Below the pieces are notes generated by a model, which ran no database searches, was not told where the DNA came from, and saw nothing but the letters and a program-made list of their open reading frames with translations. This document shows positions 1-8,415 of a stretch of DNA of 64,000 nucleotides, in pieces; positions within the stretch are counted from its first letter, which is position 1; each line of letters opens with the position of its first letter. The translations under genes and the position numbers were made by a program. Origin of the DNA: Magnetovibrio sp. PR-2 (GTDB lineage Bacteria; Pseudomonadota; Alphaproteobacteria; Rhodospirillales; Magnetovibrionaceae); the NCBI RefSeq assembly GCF_036689815.1, contig NZ_JBAHUR010000006.1, positions 233,441-297,440 of the forward strand, given 5' to 3'.

Positions 1-260
1 TCCGTGAGCCAAACGTTAAAACCTTCATGATTCACGGCCGTCACAAGTGCGTTGCGTTGTGCGGGTGGGCTACTGTCAATCATCTGGGCTATGTGGGATA
101 GGTGCTGGGCCGTGTCCCGGCCGCCGATATGCGTTAAGACCTCGGCCCGATCAGATGAATAAATCGCCATGCTGATGACATGCGATAAGGTCAGGCCAAT
201 CAACAGCACCAAAACTGTTTGACCTGTTAGAGTTTTCGGAAAAAGCCTTTTCACAATCAC
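1..260 (-). CDS. Sensor histidine kinase, N-terminal part (cut by window edge)
   Basis: The reading frame runs off the left edge. A GTG at 260 overlaps the stop of the upstream response regulator (GTGA overlap), and a second in-frame GTG lies at 254. The visible 80-odd residues have a basic N-terminus, one hydrophobic segment (about residues 14-32) and the start of an extracytoplasmic region rich in Asp/His (RDTAQHLSHIAQ). This is the usual N-terminus of an EnvZ-type membrane sensor kinase; the catalytic domains lie outside the window. Translational coupling to the OmpR-type regulator marks it as the cognate kinase. The signal is not visible, but the copper-linked neighbours suggest a metal or envelope signal (inference). 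Confidence 0.8.
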   Translation of the reverse strand, partial: MIVKRLFPKTLTGQTVLVLLIGLTLSHVISMAIYSSDRAEVLTHIGGRDTAQHLSHIAQMIDSSPPAQRNALVTAVNHEGFNVWLT

Positions 261-964
261 GTTACGTCTGGCGTAAAGACATAGCCGCCACCCCATACGG
301 TTTTAACCAATTCAGGGTTTTTGGCATCTACTTCGATTTTCCGACGCAACCGACTGACCTGCGTGTCGATACTACGATCAAAAGCGTCATAACTGCGTCC
401 ACGGGTAAGGTCCATGAGTTGTTCACGGTTCAAGACATGCTTTGGCCGTTCAACGAATACGGACAACAAATTGTATTCACCGGTACTGAGCGGCACCACG
501 ACATTATCTGCTGAGGTCAATTCACGTTTGGTTGTATTAAAGGTCCAACCGACAAAGTGATAAGTATCTGCAAGTTCTTCTGACTTACTTATCGACTGAG
601 TTCGGCGCAAAACAGCCTTCATACGAGCCAACAATTCGCGTGTGTTAAACGGTTTGGCAATGTAGTCATCCGCCCCCATTTCCAAGCCGACAATCCGGTC
701 TATTTCTTCGCCTTTAGCCGTCAACATGATAACCGGGATATTCGATTCAACACGCAATTCTCTGCAGAGTGACAACCCATCCTCTCCCGGCAACATGAGA
801 TCCAAAATAATTAAATCAATGCTGCCGTCTTTTAGGATTTTGCGCATCTCGCGTCCATCTTGGGCAACGGACGTGCGGTAGTCTTCTTTGATCAAAAAAC
901 GTGACAAAAGGTCCCGAATTTCACGGTTGTCATCGACGATTAGAATGTGGGGTTCATTTTTCAT
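257..964 (-). CDS. OmpR/PhoB-family response regulator
   Basis: This is a 235-residue two-domain regulator. The receiver domain (about 5-118) has the acidic pair D11/D12, phosphoacceptor D55 (ILDLMLPGEDG), T82 and K104 (IAKPF). The C-terminal winged helix (about 135-232) ends in the usual RxxGYVF-like hairpin (VWGGGYVF). The gene is followed directly by its sensor kinase and is divergent from the beta-propeller gene at 1177. Copper-type boxes (TGACAAAGTGTGCCT at 1011) lie 47 bp upstream. It is the only OmpR-type regulator in the window, so it is the best candidate to bind the boxes that recur in front of the copper genes. That link is inferred, not shown. A TATACT -10 at 971-976 would give a very short leader. 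Confidence 0.92.
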   Translation of the reverse strand: MKNEPHILIVDDNREIRDLLSRFLIKEDYRTSVAQDGREMRKILKDGSIDLIILDLMLPGEDGLSLCRELRVESNIPVIMLTAKGEEIDRIVGLEMGADDYIAKPFNTRELLARMKAVLRRTQSISKSEELADTYHFVGWTFNTTKRELTSADNVVVPLSTGEYNLLSVFVERPKHVLNREQLMDLTRGRSYDAFDRSIDTQVSRLRRKIEVDAKNPELVKTVWGGGYVFTPDVT

Positions 965-1010
965 AAGCCCTAGTATAAGTGCGATATTTCATGTTTGAAC
1001 TAAAATTTTG

Positions 1011-1100
1011 TGACAAAGTGTGCCTTCTATCACTTTCGTCAAAAAGTGTTACCAAAATCTCTTTTACGGACAAACTCCGCTCACACATCACTCCTAGTAT
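1011..1100 (+). promoter_or_regulatory. Copper-box promoter module of the beta-propeller gene
   Basis: Box A TGACAAAGTGTGCCT lies at 1011-1025 and box B CGTCAAAAAGTGTTA at 1037-1051. The half-site GGACAAA is at 1068-1074, then come 20 bp and the -10 TAGTAT at 1095-1100. The A-B distance (26) and the half-site to -10 distance (20) match seven other promoters in the window. The region also lies between the divergent response-regulator gene and the propeller gene, so it could serve autoregulation. Confidence 0.7.
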
Positions 1101-1176
1101 TGATCTCAGTTGGACAGGCGATATTACGAAATGCTCGTAAGCCTATGTCCGTAAATCAATTTAGGAGATAGACCCG

Positions 1177-2226
1177 ATGAAAGTCGCCACAGCTCTTCTT
1201 TTCACTGTAAGCCTCTCAGTAGGATTTCCCGCTTTTGCCGGATCCAAAGTCTATGTGCCAATGGGCTCTGCCGATGAAGTCATTGTAATTGATACCGACC
1301 AAGACAAAATCGTTGGTTCGATCAAAGCAGTGACTGAGTCTCACGGATTAGCCGGAAGTTCTGACGGTAAGTTCTTGATTGCTGGCAGCTTGGATGAATT
1401 TGATCCTGACTCTCAAACACCTCCCAAACCCACTGCCGTTTCACAAGATGATCATGATGCACACCACGCATCAGATAGCCCAACGGCGATGAATGGCAAT
1501 GGTGCTGTAAGTTTTCTCAGTATCATTCGAACAGAAGACAGCATCGTTGAACGTCGTGTGAGTGTTCCTGGCTCAGTTCATCACACGTTAATCACGCCTG
1601 ATGACAAATTTGCAATTGCCACACACCCCGGCGAAGAGGGCATTAGTATTGTCGATCTGAATTCTTACGAAGTTAAAAGTGTCAAAACTGGTCCTATCCC
1701 CAATTACGCAGTTACCGCCCCCGATGGTCGCGCCATTTATGTCAGTAACGCAGGCAACAACACAGTTAGCATGCTGGATACAAAGCGTTGGATATTGCGA
1801 TGGAATATTGAAGTCGGTGATGGACCAGAGCACATGGTCATTTCCGATGACGGGAAGTTCCTCTTTGTTAACAACACCGGTGATGGCACCGTATCAATGA
1901 TTTCTCTGCCCAAGGGAACTGTTACACAAACATTCAAGGTTGGCGGAGATATTCATGGCATTGATCTATCCGACGATGGGAACACCCTTTTTATCGCTGG
2001 TCGTGAAGAAGATAAAGTTGTCGCTATTGATGTCCTCCATGGCCAGATCACAAGCAAATCCTTGTCACCATCCCCCTATCATTTGTCTGCGATTGATGGA
2101 ACAGAGAAGCTGTACATCTCAAGTGCCGAAGACGACAAAATTTGGGTGATCGATCAAGAGAGCCTACAGACAATCAACGAGATTCCAGTGTCCGACCGCG
2201 CCCACCAAATGGTGGTCGTGCAATAA
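1177..2226 (+). CDS. Periplasmic YVTN-type beta-propeller protein
   Basis: This is a 349-residue secreted protein with a Sec signal peptide ending near residue 21 (FPAFAG). The rest is a repeated beta-propeller: units such as VYVPMGSADEVIVIDTD, IYVSNAGNNTVSMLDT and LFVNNTGDGTVSMISL each carry the YVxN/NTVSMLD signature of YVTN or cytochrome-d1-like propellers. A His/Asp-rich insertion (QDDHDAHHASD, about residues 90-101) could bind metal. An AGGAGA ribosome site precedes the ATG. It is divergent from the response regulator and carries the copper-box promoter. The family is often a periplasmic metal-binding or scaffold protein; the exact role is unknown. Confidence 0.85.
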   Translation: MKVATALLFTVSLSVGFPAFAGSKVYVPMGSADEVIVIDTDQDKIVGSIKAVTESHGLAGSSDGKFLIAGSLDEFDPDSQTPPKPTAVSQDDHDAHHASDSPTAMNGNGAVSFLSIIRTEDSIVERRVSVPGSVHHTLITPDDKFAIATHPGEEGISIVDLNSYEVKSVKTGPIPNYAVTAPDGRAIYVSNAGNNTVSMLDTKRWILRWNIEVGDGPEHMVISDDGKFLFVNNTGDGTVSMISLPKGTVTQTFKVGGDIHGIDLSDDGNTLFIAGREEDKVVAIDVLHGQITSKSLSPSPYHLSAIDGTEKLYISSAEDDKIWVIDQESLQTINEIPVSDRAHQMVVVQ

Positions 2227-2260
2227 AACCACGCCGACATTTTACTCAGACAGCTTAATC

Positions 2261-2289
2261 CCGGCCCACCTCAAAATCAGGTGGGCCGG
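2261..2289 (+). terminator. Hairpin after the beta-propeller gene
   Basis: CCGGCCCACCT (2261-2271) pairs with AGGTGGGCCGG (2279-2289) around a 7-nt loop. The 11-bp GC-rich stem sits between the propeller gene and the histidine kinase gene. It lacks a U-tract, so it may be a weak terminator or a processing/stability element. Confidence 0.45.
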
Positions 2290-2336
2290 AAAATGGAGAA
2301 TATTGAATACACAGAACTCACTTAGGGAGGGGGGAA

Positions 2337-3686
2337 ATGAAACACGACAATGATTCGAAATTAGTTGCACTTCTTGGAGTTGTGTTACTTGCCGCAGTAG
2401 CTCTGACATATATCGGTATAAGAACTGCAGAACATTTAGTTCTTAGAAGCCATGCCGACGACATTGTTACCCGTTGGGACAAAATAATTATGAACATGGA
2501 CAGTGACCAACATGTTCAGGACAATGAGATCATAGATCAAATACAATTACACATGTCTGAAATGGAAACGGCACTTGTTACATCTGGTGTTGTTAAATTG
2601 GATATAGCAGGCTCTAATGGAAATGCTTTCTTCCAATGGAGTAATTCTAAGCATGTATATAACACCCTAAACAACACCCACTTACATTCGTTTTGGGGAC
2701 ATTTAAGCCCGCTGCATAATTTATCAGTGCAGAAAACGATTGTGCCTGCAGATTTGCCCTTGTTCACCAAAAACACAAAAATTGGTGATGCATATTTTCT
2801 TATAGATTTAACAACAGTATCCAATCATATGAACACAATCGGCAATCTTGCTTTTGTAAGCATGCTAGGTGTGCTCGGCTTTATTGGTTTGCTTGGAGGA
2901 ACGCTAGTTGTTCGCAACTCACAATTTCGTCGACAACAAGCTAAGGAGCTAATTGTTGCAAAAGAAAAAGCCGAAGAGGCCAATAGATCAAAGAGCGATT
3001 TTATCGCCAATGTTAGCCACGAGCTCCGCTCTCCTTTGAATGCCATTATTGGATTTTCTGAAGTTATGGCGAGCGAAATGTATGGCCCCCTGGGTAAGCC
3101 TAAGTATCGAGAATATGCTAAAGATATCCAGGATAGCGGTGAACTTCTGCTGTCCCTGACCAATGACATCCTCGACCTGTCTAAAGCCGAAGGTGGCCAT
3201 GTGGATTTGCATGAAGGATTGGTTGATGTTCAGGATGTGGTTTTACGCGTTGAGAGGCTCATTGTTGAAAGAGCTATGAAGGCAGATGTTAAGTTTTCTG
3301 CACAAGTCCAAACCCCAATACCGTTCCTGGTCGCGGATGAACAAAAGGTACTTCAAATTCTGCTGAACCTTTGCACCAATGCGATTAAATTCACCCAATC
3401 AGACGGACGAGTGGTGCTAAGTGTCGCTAACGAACACGGAACAGGTATCGTGTTCACAGTAACTGACAATGGAGTAGGTGTTTCCACTGACGACATCCCA
3501 AAAGTTTTAGAACCATTTGGCCAAGTGGATGATCCCCGCACTCGACAGCATGAAGGCACAGGCCTAGGCCTCCCATTATCAAAACATTTTGTGGAAATGC
3601 ATGATGGAGATTTTATATTCGCTAGCCAGAAGAATGTAGGAACAACGGTTACCGTCACATTTCCTGAAAAGAGAATTGAACGATAG
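2337..3686 (+). CDS. Membrane-bound sensor histidine kinase (orphan)
   Basis: The 449-residue protein has an N-terminal membrane segment (about 9-27), an extracytoplasmic domain of about 135 residues and a second membrane segment (about 168-192). A short coiled linker (KELIVAKEKAEEANRSKSDF) leads to a HisKA domain with phosphoacceptor H228 (NVSHELRSPLNAIIGF). The HATPase domain follows, with an N box (LLNLCTNAIKF), G1 (DNGVGV) and G2 (GTGLGLPLSK). A strong GGGAGGGGGG site precedes the ATG. No receiver domain is fused and no response regulator is adjacent, so the partner is unknown. The layout resembles PleC/DivJ-like alphaproteobacterial kinases. Confidence 0.92.
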   Translation: MKHDNDSKLVALLGVVLLAAVALTYIGIRTAEHLVLRSHADDIVTRWDKIIMNMDSDQHVQDNEIIDQIQLHMSEMETALVTSGVVKLDIAGSNGNAFFQWSNSKHVYNTLNNTHLHSFWGHLSPLHNLSVQKTIVPADLPLFTKNTKIGDAYFLIDLTTVSNHMNTIGNLAFVSMLGVLGFIGLLGGTLVVRNSQFRRQQAKELIVAKEKAEEANRSKSDFIANVSHELRSPLNAIIGFSEVMASEMYGPLGKPKYREYAKDIQDSGELLLSLTNDILDLSKAEGGHVDLHEGLVDVQDVVLRVERLIVERAMKADVKFSAQVQTPIPFLVADEQKVLQILLNLCTNAIKFTQSDGRVVLSVANEHGTGIVFTVTDNGVGVSTDDIPKVLEPFGQVDDPRTRQHEGTGLGLPLSKHFVEMHDGDFIFASQKNVGTTVTVTFPEKRIER

Positions 3687-3775
3687 GTCTTACATCAGCC
3701 GAATTTTGATCAGTTCAACGCAGACAGTTGATTTCATCTTGTGCATCCACAAAAAGCTTCCCTTAGTTGGAAGCA

Positions 3776-3817
3776 ACAAACACACCCGCTCAGAAACCGG
3801 TCGGGTGTGTTTGTTTT
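3776..3817 (+). terminator. Rho-independent terminator of the histidine kinase gene
   Basis: ACAAACACACCCG (3776-3788) pairs with CGGGTGTGTTTGT (3802-3814), followed by TTT. This 13-bp stem lies about 90 bp after the kinase stop codon. The U-run is on the plus strand only. Confidence 0.8.
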
Positions 3818-3897
3818 CAAAATTACGAGGTGTAGCCTGTCAGGCCGGGGGCTGAAAAAGTTTGTTAGAAATCATCGAAGCTCTAACGATGGGGACT

Positions 3898-4428
3898 TCA
3901 GCCAACACGGACCCTTTCATCATCCAGGAACGTGTATAGTGGGATGTCTAGGTTCCGTGGTGCCGGTCCCTTGCGGATGCGGCCCGAGGTGTCGTAGTGG
4001 GACCCATGGCAGGGGCAGAACCAGCCGCCAAACTCGCCCACGGGGTCGCTCTGCTTCTGACCCCGGGGGATGCATCCGAGATGAGTGCAGATACCAACAA
4101 CGATCAGCCATTCCGCCTTCTGGACCCTCTCCGAGTCTTTCTGCATATCAACCATATCCACGTCATCGTCGGCGACGGCGCGTTCGATCTGAGCGGGTGT
4201 GCGATGGTCGATGAACACCGGTTTGCCCCGCCAGACCACCGTGATCCGCTGACCAAGTTTGATTGGCGAAAGGTCCACTTCGGTGGTTGAAAGCGCCTGG
4301 GTGTCCTTGGCTGGATTCATGTTGTCGATGAATGGCCACAAGGCCAGCGCGGTTCCGACAACGGCAGTTGTTCCTGTTGCCAACAGAAGGAAGTCGCGCC
4401 GTCCTTCAGTTGTCGTATTGTCGTTCAT
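3898..4428 (-). CDS. Rieske [2Fe-2S] protein, ubiquinol-cytochrome c reductase type, orphan
   Basis: The 176-residue protein has a Tat-like N-terminus (GRRDFLLLATG) that doubles as the membrane anchor (about 12-33). The Rieske domain has ligands C114/H116 (CTHLGC) and C138/H141 (CPCHGSH) and a predicted C119-C140 disulfide, so the cluster site is complete. This matches PetA of the bc1 complex, but neither cytochrome b nor c1 is adjacent; the gene stands alone. It has its own copper-box promoter (4488-4577) like the copper genes around it. It may be a stress-specific replacement for the housekeeping Rieske protein, or an electron carrier for periplasmic copper redox chemistry (inference). Confidence 0.92.
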   Translation of the reverse strand: MNDNTTTEGRRDFLLLATGTTAVVGTALALWPFIDNMNPAKDTQALSTTEVDLSPIKLGQRITVVWRGKPVFIDHRTPAQIERAVADDDVDMVDMQKDSERVQKAEWLIVVGICTHLGCIPRGQKQSDPVGEFGGWFCPCHGSHYDTSGRIRKGPAPRNLDIPLYTFLDDERVRVG

Positions 4429-4487
4429 GGTAAACCTCCCGTGCCTTTATCGGAGCAATACGGGCCCTTGGTCCAGAACCAGGGATT

Positions 4488-4577
4488 ATTAGATCACCAA
4501 TACGTCACGGAAGTTTGTCGGCTTAGGGCAGAGTCGTGACAAAGTTTGGCACCCTAGAGGATGGGCACACTCTGTCA
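4488..4577 (-). promoter_or_regulatory. Copper-box promoter module of the Rieske gene
   Basis: Read on the minus strand: box A TGACAGAGTGTGCCC (4577-4563), box B TGCCAAACTTTGTCA (4551-4537), half-site CGACAAA (4520-4514), 20 bp, then -10 TCTAAT (4493-4488). The spacings are 26, 31 and 20, the same as at the other promoters. The start codon is 59 bp downstream of the -10. Confidence 0.72.
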
Positions 4578-4660
4578 CATTTCCGGACAGTCAAATGTTT
4601 TTCGAGAAACCAGTACACCATTATGGCTTCCATGAGAGGCTGGGTATTGGCGATTATATG

Positions 4661-4750
4661 TAACATTTTTATACAAACTCTACCTTTGACAACAACTGTT
4701 TCATCTTTCGTTGATTCGGACATACCCCGGCTACAATTCTCTGTCTAAAT
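4661..4750 (+). promoter_or_regulatory. Copper-box promoter module of the Met-rich cupredoxin gene
   Basis: There is a weak box A TAACATTTTTATACA (4661-4675), box B TGACAACAACTGTTT (4687-4701), half-site GGACATA (4718-4724), 20 bp and -10 CTAAAT (4745-4750). The stretch TTCTCTGTCTAAATAC around the -10 is also found at 13018-13033 in front of the HD-GYP gene. The predicted transcript has an unusually long leader of about 225 nt. Confidence 0.6.
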
Positions 4751-4806
4751 ACACCCCGTAAATGACTGGGCTCATTTTGAGATGATGCATCTCAGGGGGT
4801 AATTCG

Positions 4807-4872
4807 ATGAAATTCGAAATATCAAAAAATCTATTTGCAACTGTCCATGGACCGCACCCAGAGAGACGCTGA
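4807..4872 (+). CDS. Possible 21-residue leader ORF upstream of the cupredoxin
   Basis: A 22-codon frame including the stop begins with ATG at 4807, preceded by AGGGGG at a 7-nt distance. It starts MKFEISKNLF and ends HPERR. It lies inside the predicted long leader of the cupredoxin mRNA, after a TGAGATGATGCATCTCA hairpin (4778-4794). It could be a regulatory upstream ORF or chance. Outside this frame and the promoter boxes, I see no gene in 4429-4982. Confidence 0.3.
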   Translation: MKFEISKNLFATVHGPHPERR

Positions 4873-4982
4873 TCCAAGGCGCGTAATTGGTAGTCAATAC
4901 CAGTAGCTATTCGTTTTCCCAACTCAGACCACAGCCTCAAAATATGAGGTTGAGTGAACAGACATAACAAGGAGTAATGATC

Positions 4983-5612
4983 ATGCTTCCCAAGCAAAAA
5001 CTAACCGCAATGACACTCGCAATTGGCATCCTGCTTTCTGGCAACGCTTTTGCCGACCCACAACACGGCCCGAAATATGGTTTTGGCGGCCCAGGCAACG
5101 CTTCTGATGTCACTCGGACCATCGATGTCGAAATGATGGACAAAAGCTTCAATCATGGTGCCATGGATATCAAACCAGGCGAAACCATCCGCTTCAATAT
5201 TCACAACAAAGATAACGTCATGCACGAATTCGGCATCGCTATGCCCGCCATGCACAAGGACCGTCAAACCGAAATGATGGAGATGATGAACACAGGCATG
5301 ATGAACATGGAAGGGTTTAATCCTGACATGATGGGCCAGAACGGGATGATGGGCCAAAACAGGATGATGGGCCAAAACAGGATGATGGGCCAAAACAGGA
5401 TGATGGGTCAGAACGGGATGATGGGCCAGAACGAGATGATGGGCCAGAACGGCATGATGATGCCCAATCGCCCTAATAGCGTTTTGGTCGAACCTGGCAA
5501 GACGGCGGAAATGATCTGGCACTTCGACAAGATGGATGACATTGAGTTTGCCTGCAACATGCCTGGTCACTCTGAAGACGGCATGCGTGGACCGTTCATG
5601 TTCCAAAACTAA
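4983..5612 (+). CDS. Periplasmic Met-rich cupredoxin-like copper-binding protein
   Basis: The ATG at 4983 has GGAG 8 nt upstream, while the ATG at 4977 is only 2 nt from it, so 4983 is preferred (209 residues). A Sec signal peptide ends at NAFADP. The mature protein is a blue-copper-like fold: an N-terminal strand with FNHGAMDIKPGETIRF, HEFGIAMP, and the C-terminal ligand loop FACNMPGHSEDGM, which supplies Cys, His and Met. Between them is an inserted Met-rich linker with seven near-identical MMGQNx units. Met clusters of this kind bind Cu(I)/Ag(I) in CopC/PcoE/CusF-type proteins. The likely role is periplasmic copper sequestration. A rho-independent terminator follows. Confidence 0.88.
   Translation: MLPKQKLTAMTLAIGILLSGNAFADPQHGPKYGFGGPGNASDVTRTIDVEMMDKSFNHGAMDIKPGETIRFNIHNKDNVMHEFGIAMPAMHKDRQTEMMEMMNTGMMNMEGFNPDMMGQNGMMGQNRMMGQNRMMGQNRMMGQNGMMGQNEMMGQNGMMMPNRPNSVLVEPGKTAEMIWHFDKMDDIEFACNMPGHSEDGMRGPFMFQN
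5328..5453 (+). repeat. Seven tandem 18-bp repeats encoding MMGQNx
   Basis: Seven in-frame copies of ATGATGGGCCARAACRGG-like units encode MMGQN followed by G, R, R, R, G, E, G. The near-identity at DNA level suggests recent expansion and a copy number likely to vary between strains. Confidence 0.92.
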
Positions 5613-5626
5613 ATGATACTGAGCAT

Positions 5627-5661
5627 AAGCGGAGGGCAATAACGTCCTCCGCTTTTTGTTT
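5627..5661 (+). terminator. Rho-independent terminator of the cupredoxin gene
   Basis: AAGCGGAGG (5627-5635) pairs with CCTCCGCTT (5646-5654), followed by a T-run. It lies 15 bp after the stop codon. Confidence 0.85.
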
Positions 5662-5676
5662 GCGCAAACACAAATG

Positions 5677-5766
5677 TGACAAAGTGTGTCAATTCGGTGA
5701 AGTGGCAGAAATTGTTACCATTTCACCCGATCCCGACAAACTCCAGACACCTCAACATTGTTTAAT
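5677..5766 (+). promoter_or_regulatory. Copper-box promoter module of the SHOCT-CopA operon
   Basis: Box A TGACAAAGTGTGTCA (5677-5691) is a perfect TGACA-N5-TGTCA palindrome. Box B TGGCAGAAATTGTTA is at 5703-5717, the half-site CGACAAA at 5734-5740, then 20 bp and -10 TTTAAT at 5761-5766. It is close in sequence to the module at 1011-1100. Confidence 0.75.
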
Positions 5767-5815
5767 AGTAAGTAGCTCAATAAGAGTTCCCTGAACTTCA
5801 ACAAAGGAGGATGTC

Positions 5816-6076
5816 ATGTGGAACGAAGGCTCTTACCCGCACATGATGGGTGGTTTTGGATTTGGCGATGGTAGCTGGTGGTTGCCCATGGGATTCCATG
5901 GCCTCTTTTCTCTGCTGATCATCGGACTGCTGATCTATGGCATCGTACTTGCTGTGCGCAGTTTCACCAATGGCCACACCACAAACCCGGCACTTGATGC
6001 ACTTGGGTCACGCTACGCCGCCGGTGAACTGAACCGCGAGGAGTATCTGCAAAAGAAAAAGGATATCGAAGACTAA
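5816..6076 (+). CDS. Small membrane protein with SHOCT domain
   Basis: This 86-residue protein has a Gly/Trp/Met-rich N-terminus, one membrane segment (about 28-48) and a C-terminal SHOCT motif ([26 protein letters not shown]). SHOCT is a short oligomerisation-type domain, often at the ends of small membrane proteins near metal-resistance genes. A strong AAAGGAGG site precedes the ATG. It is the first gene of the copA operon, 23 bp upstream of copA. A similar protein is encoded at 27840. The molecular function is unknown; it may modulate the pump. Confidence 0.82.
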   Translation: MWNEGSYPHMMGGFGFGDGSWWLPMGFHGLFSLLIIGLLIYGIVLAVRSFTNGHTTNPALDALGSRYAAGELNREEYLQKKKDIED

Positions 6077-6099
6077 CACCCATTTTTAAGAGGTATACC

Positions 6100-8415
6100 A
6101 TGACTGCACAGACGCATAGTGTTCCCCCAGAGCCTCCCCACTCCCCTGATGAAACCCGTTTGCGTTTCAACATTAAGGGAATGGGGTGTGCGTCGTGTGT
6201 CGCCACCATTGAGAACAGTCTTAGTTCTGTTCCTGGTGTGGAAAGCGCAAACGTCAATTTCGCCAACAACACAGCCGATGTCTCCTACAATCAGGATCAA
6301 GTGACGCCTGATGACATTTTCGAAGCTGTGCGTGATGTGGGATATCAGGCTAAAGAAGTTTCTCAAGCAACTGATGACGCGGTAAATAAGGATGAGGCGG
6401 AGCGTGCTGCTGAATACCGCATGCTGATGAATAAATTTCGCCTCGCTGCCCTGATCTCCGTACCCAACGTTCTATTGATGTATCCAAAGCTTGTTCCAGG
6501 CCTAACGACACTGATTCCACCTGGTAGCGAAGTGGAGCGTTTGGTTTGGGGCATTATGGGGTTGCTGACTTTACCGGTCCTCATATGGTCCGGTTCACAA
6601 TTCTTTGTTGGCATGTGGGCGGCGTTGAAACATCGTTCCGCCAATATGCACACCCTGATTTCATTAGGTGTATCTGCCGCTTTCGGCTACTCAACCGTTG
6701 CGGTCCTGGTTCCTGGCCTGTTCCCCGAAGGGGCATCAACGGAGCCGTTCTGGGATGTCACCACTGTCGTCATAGCCTTGGTTGTTCTGGGATTGGCTTT
6801 GGAAAGCAAGGCCCGAGGTAAAACATCAGAGGCCATCCGCAAATTGATCGGGATACAGGCCAAAGTCGCATATGTTGTGCGAGACGGAAAAATCCAAGAG
6901 ATCCCAGTTGAAGACGTTGTCGTCGGAGATACCGTCATGGTTCGTCCTGGTGACAAAATCCCCGTAGACGGCATTGTCGAAGATGGCGCCAGTGCTGTAG
7001 ATGAATCTATGATTACGGGCGAATCCTTGCCGGTCGAGAAAGTCTCTGGCGATGAAGTCATCGGCGCCACGATGAACAAGTCTGGCAGCTTCCGCTTCAA
7101 AGCCACAAAAGTGGGCAAGGATACCGCGCTTGCCAACATCATCAACATGGTTCAAGAGGCTCAAGGTTCGAAAGCACCAATACAGCGCATTGTCGACCAA
7201 GTGTCTGGTTACTTTGTGCCAACTGTGATGATTCTCGCCATCTTGGCATTTGTTGCCTGGTACGACTTTGGACCAGAGCCCCGGCTGATCTACGCAACTA
7301 TCGTTTTGGTCACGACCCTGGTGATTGCATGCCCATGTGCATTAGGACTAGCGACACCTACATCATTGACGGTCGGCATTGGAAAAGGCGCTGAAAACGG
7401 TGTTTTGATCCGCTCCGGCGATGCTCTTCAAACCGCTGAAAGCATTGATGTGGTGGTTTTGGACAAAACCGGAACCGTGACCAAAGGCGAGCCGTCCGTT
7501 ACGGACATCACGGTCATGCCTAACTTCGATGATGATGAGGTCCTGTCCCTCGCAGCTTCCTTGGAACAGTTTTCGGAGCATCCCCTCGGCAGTGCTATTG
7601 TGAAAGCTGCAACAGAACGTGGGTTATCTGTACAAGATGCTCGTGACGTTCAAACCAAAGCAGGGCATGGGATCGTCGGGATCGTTGAGAGCAAAACCGT
7701 GCTCATCGGCACGGCGCAGCACCTCTCACAATGGTTTGTTGATACTCGTGGGCTTGAAGACATTGCATCAATCTATTCCCCGCAAGGAAAAACACCACTT
7801 TTGATTTCGATTGATGACAAACCCGCAGGCGTAATTGCGGTAGCAGACGCTGTGAAGGATGATTCGAAAGACGCAATCGCACGGCTCCATAATATGGGCT
7901 TGAAGGTGATGATGTTGACCGGAGATCAACAAAAGACGGCTGAAGTTATTGCTCAGGAAGTAGGCATCGACAGCGTGTTTGCGCAGGTCCGGCCAGAGCA
8001 CAAGGCCCATAAGGTGCAGGAGCTTCAAGCGCGAGGCTATGTGGTGGCTATGGTTGGGGATGGAATCAATGATGCCCCAGCACTGGCAGCATCTGATGTT
8101 GGCATTGCCATCGGTAGTGGCACTGACGTTGCAATCGAAGCGGCCGATGTGACCTTAATCAAAGGTAGCTTACATGGTGTCGTTACAGCGATAGAAATCA
8201 GCCGTGCCACCATGCGCAACGTGCGTCAAAACCTAGTCGGTGCTTTTGGCTATAACGCTTTGGGTATCCCTGTGGCGATGGGCTTGTTGTATCCATTTTT
8301 TGGCATCCTTATGTCACCGATCATTGCCGGCGCCGCCATGGCCTTTAGCTCTGTCACCGTGGTCAGTAATGCCAACCGTCTGCGTTTCTTCAAGCCGAAG
8401 GGAGAAATGTCATGA
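6100..8415 (+). CDS. copA: Cu(I)-exporting P1B-type ATPase
   Basis: The 771-residue pump exports Cu(I)/Ag(I) from the cytoplasm at the cost of ATP. One N-terminal HMA domain has GMGCASC (C30, C33). The actuator has TGES, the transmembrane metal site is CPC (C411-C413) and the phosphorylated Asp is D455 in DKTGT. TGD and GDGIND (hinge) follow, and the last two membrane helices carry YN and MAFSS, diagnostic of the Cu(I) subclass P1B-1. The stop overlaps the next start (ATGA), so it is coupled to the cupredoxin-like gene. The copper-box promoter at 5677 controls the operon (inference). Confidence 0.97.
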   Translation: MTAQTHSVPPEPPHSPDETRLRFNIKGMGCASCVATIENSLSSVPGVESANVNFANNTADVSYNQDQVTPDDIFEAVRDVGYQAKEVSQATDDAVNKDEAERAAEYRMLMNKFRLAALISVPNVLLMYPKLVPGLTTLIPPGSEVERLVWGIMGLLTLPVLIWSGSQFFVGMWAALKHRSANMHTLISLGVSAAFGYSTVAVLVPGLFPEGASTEPFWDVTTVVIALVVLGLALESKARGKTSEAIRKLIGIQAKVAYVVRDGKIQEIPVEDVVVGDTVMVRPGDKIPVDGIVEDGASAVDESMITGESLPVEKVSGDEVIGATMNKSGSFRFKATKVGKDTALANIINMVQEAQGSKAPIQRIVDQVSGYFVPTVMILAILAFVAWYDFGPEPRLIYATIVLVTTLVIACPCALGLATPTSLTVGIGKGAENGVLIRSGDALQTAESIDVVVLDKTGTVTKGEPSVTDITVMPNFDDDEVLSLAASLEQFSEHPLGSAIVKAATERGLSVQDARDVQTKAGHGIVGIVESKTVLIGTAQHLSQWFVDTRGLEDIASIYSPQGKTPLLISIDDKPAGVIAVADAVKDDSKDAIARLHNMGLKVMMLTGDQQKTAEVIAQEVGIDSVFAQVRPEHKAHKVQELQARGYVVAMVGDGINDAPALAASDVGIAIGSGTDVAIEAADVTLIKGSLHGVVTAIEISRATMRNVRQNLVGAFGYNALGIPVAMGLLYPFFGILMSPIIAGAAMAFSSVTVVSNANRLRFFKPKGEMS

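Noticed and set aside
3741..4214. Open frame antisense to the Rieske gene
   Set aside because: It starts over the terminator at 3776-3817 and runs antisense to the well-supported Rieske gene; its composition is not protein-like.
4536..4748. A 70-codon open frame upstream of the cupredoxin
   Set aside because: It starts with GTG inside a copper box, has no ribosome site and covers the promoter boxes of two genes.
5328..5453. CRISPR-like repeat array
   Set aside because: The repeats are contiguous 18-bp coding units without spacers.
5001..5639. Long antisense open frame opposite the cupredoxin
   Set aside because: It is a by-product of the Met-rich repeat read backwards (His/Val-rich) and has no ribosome site or family.
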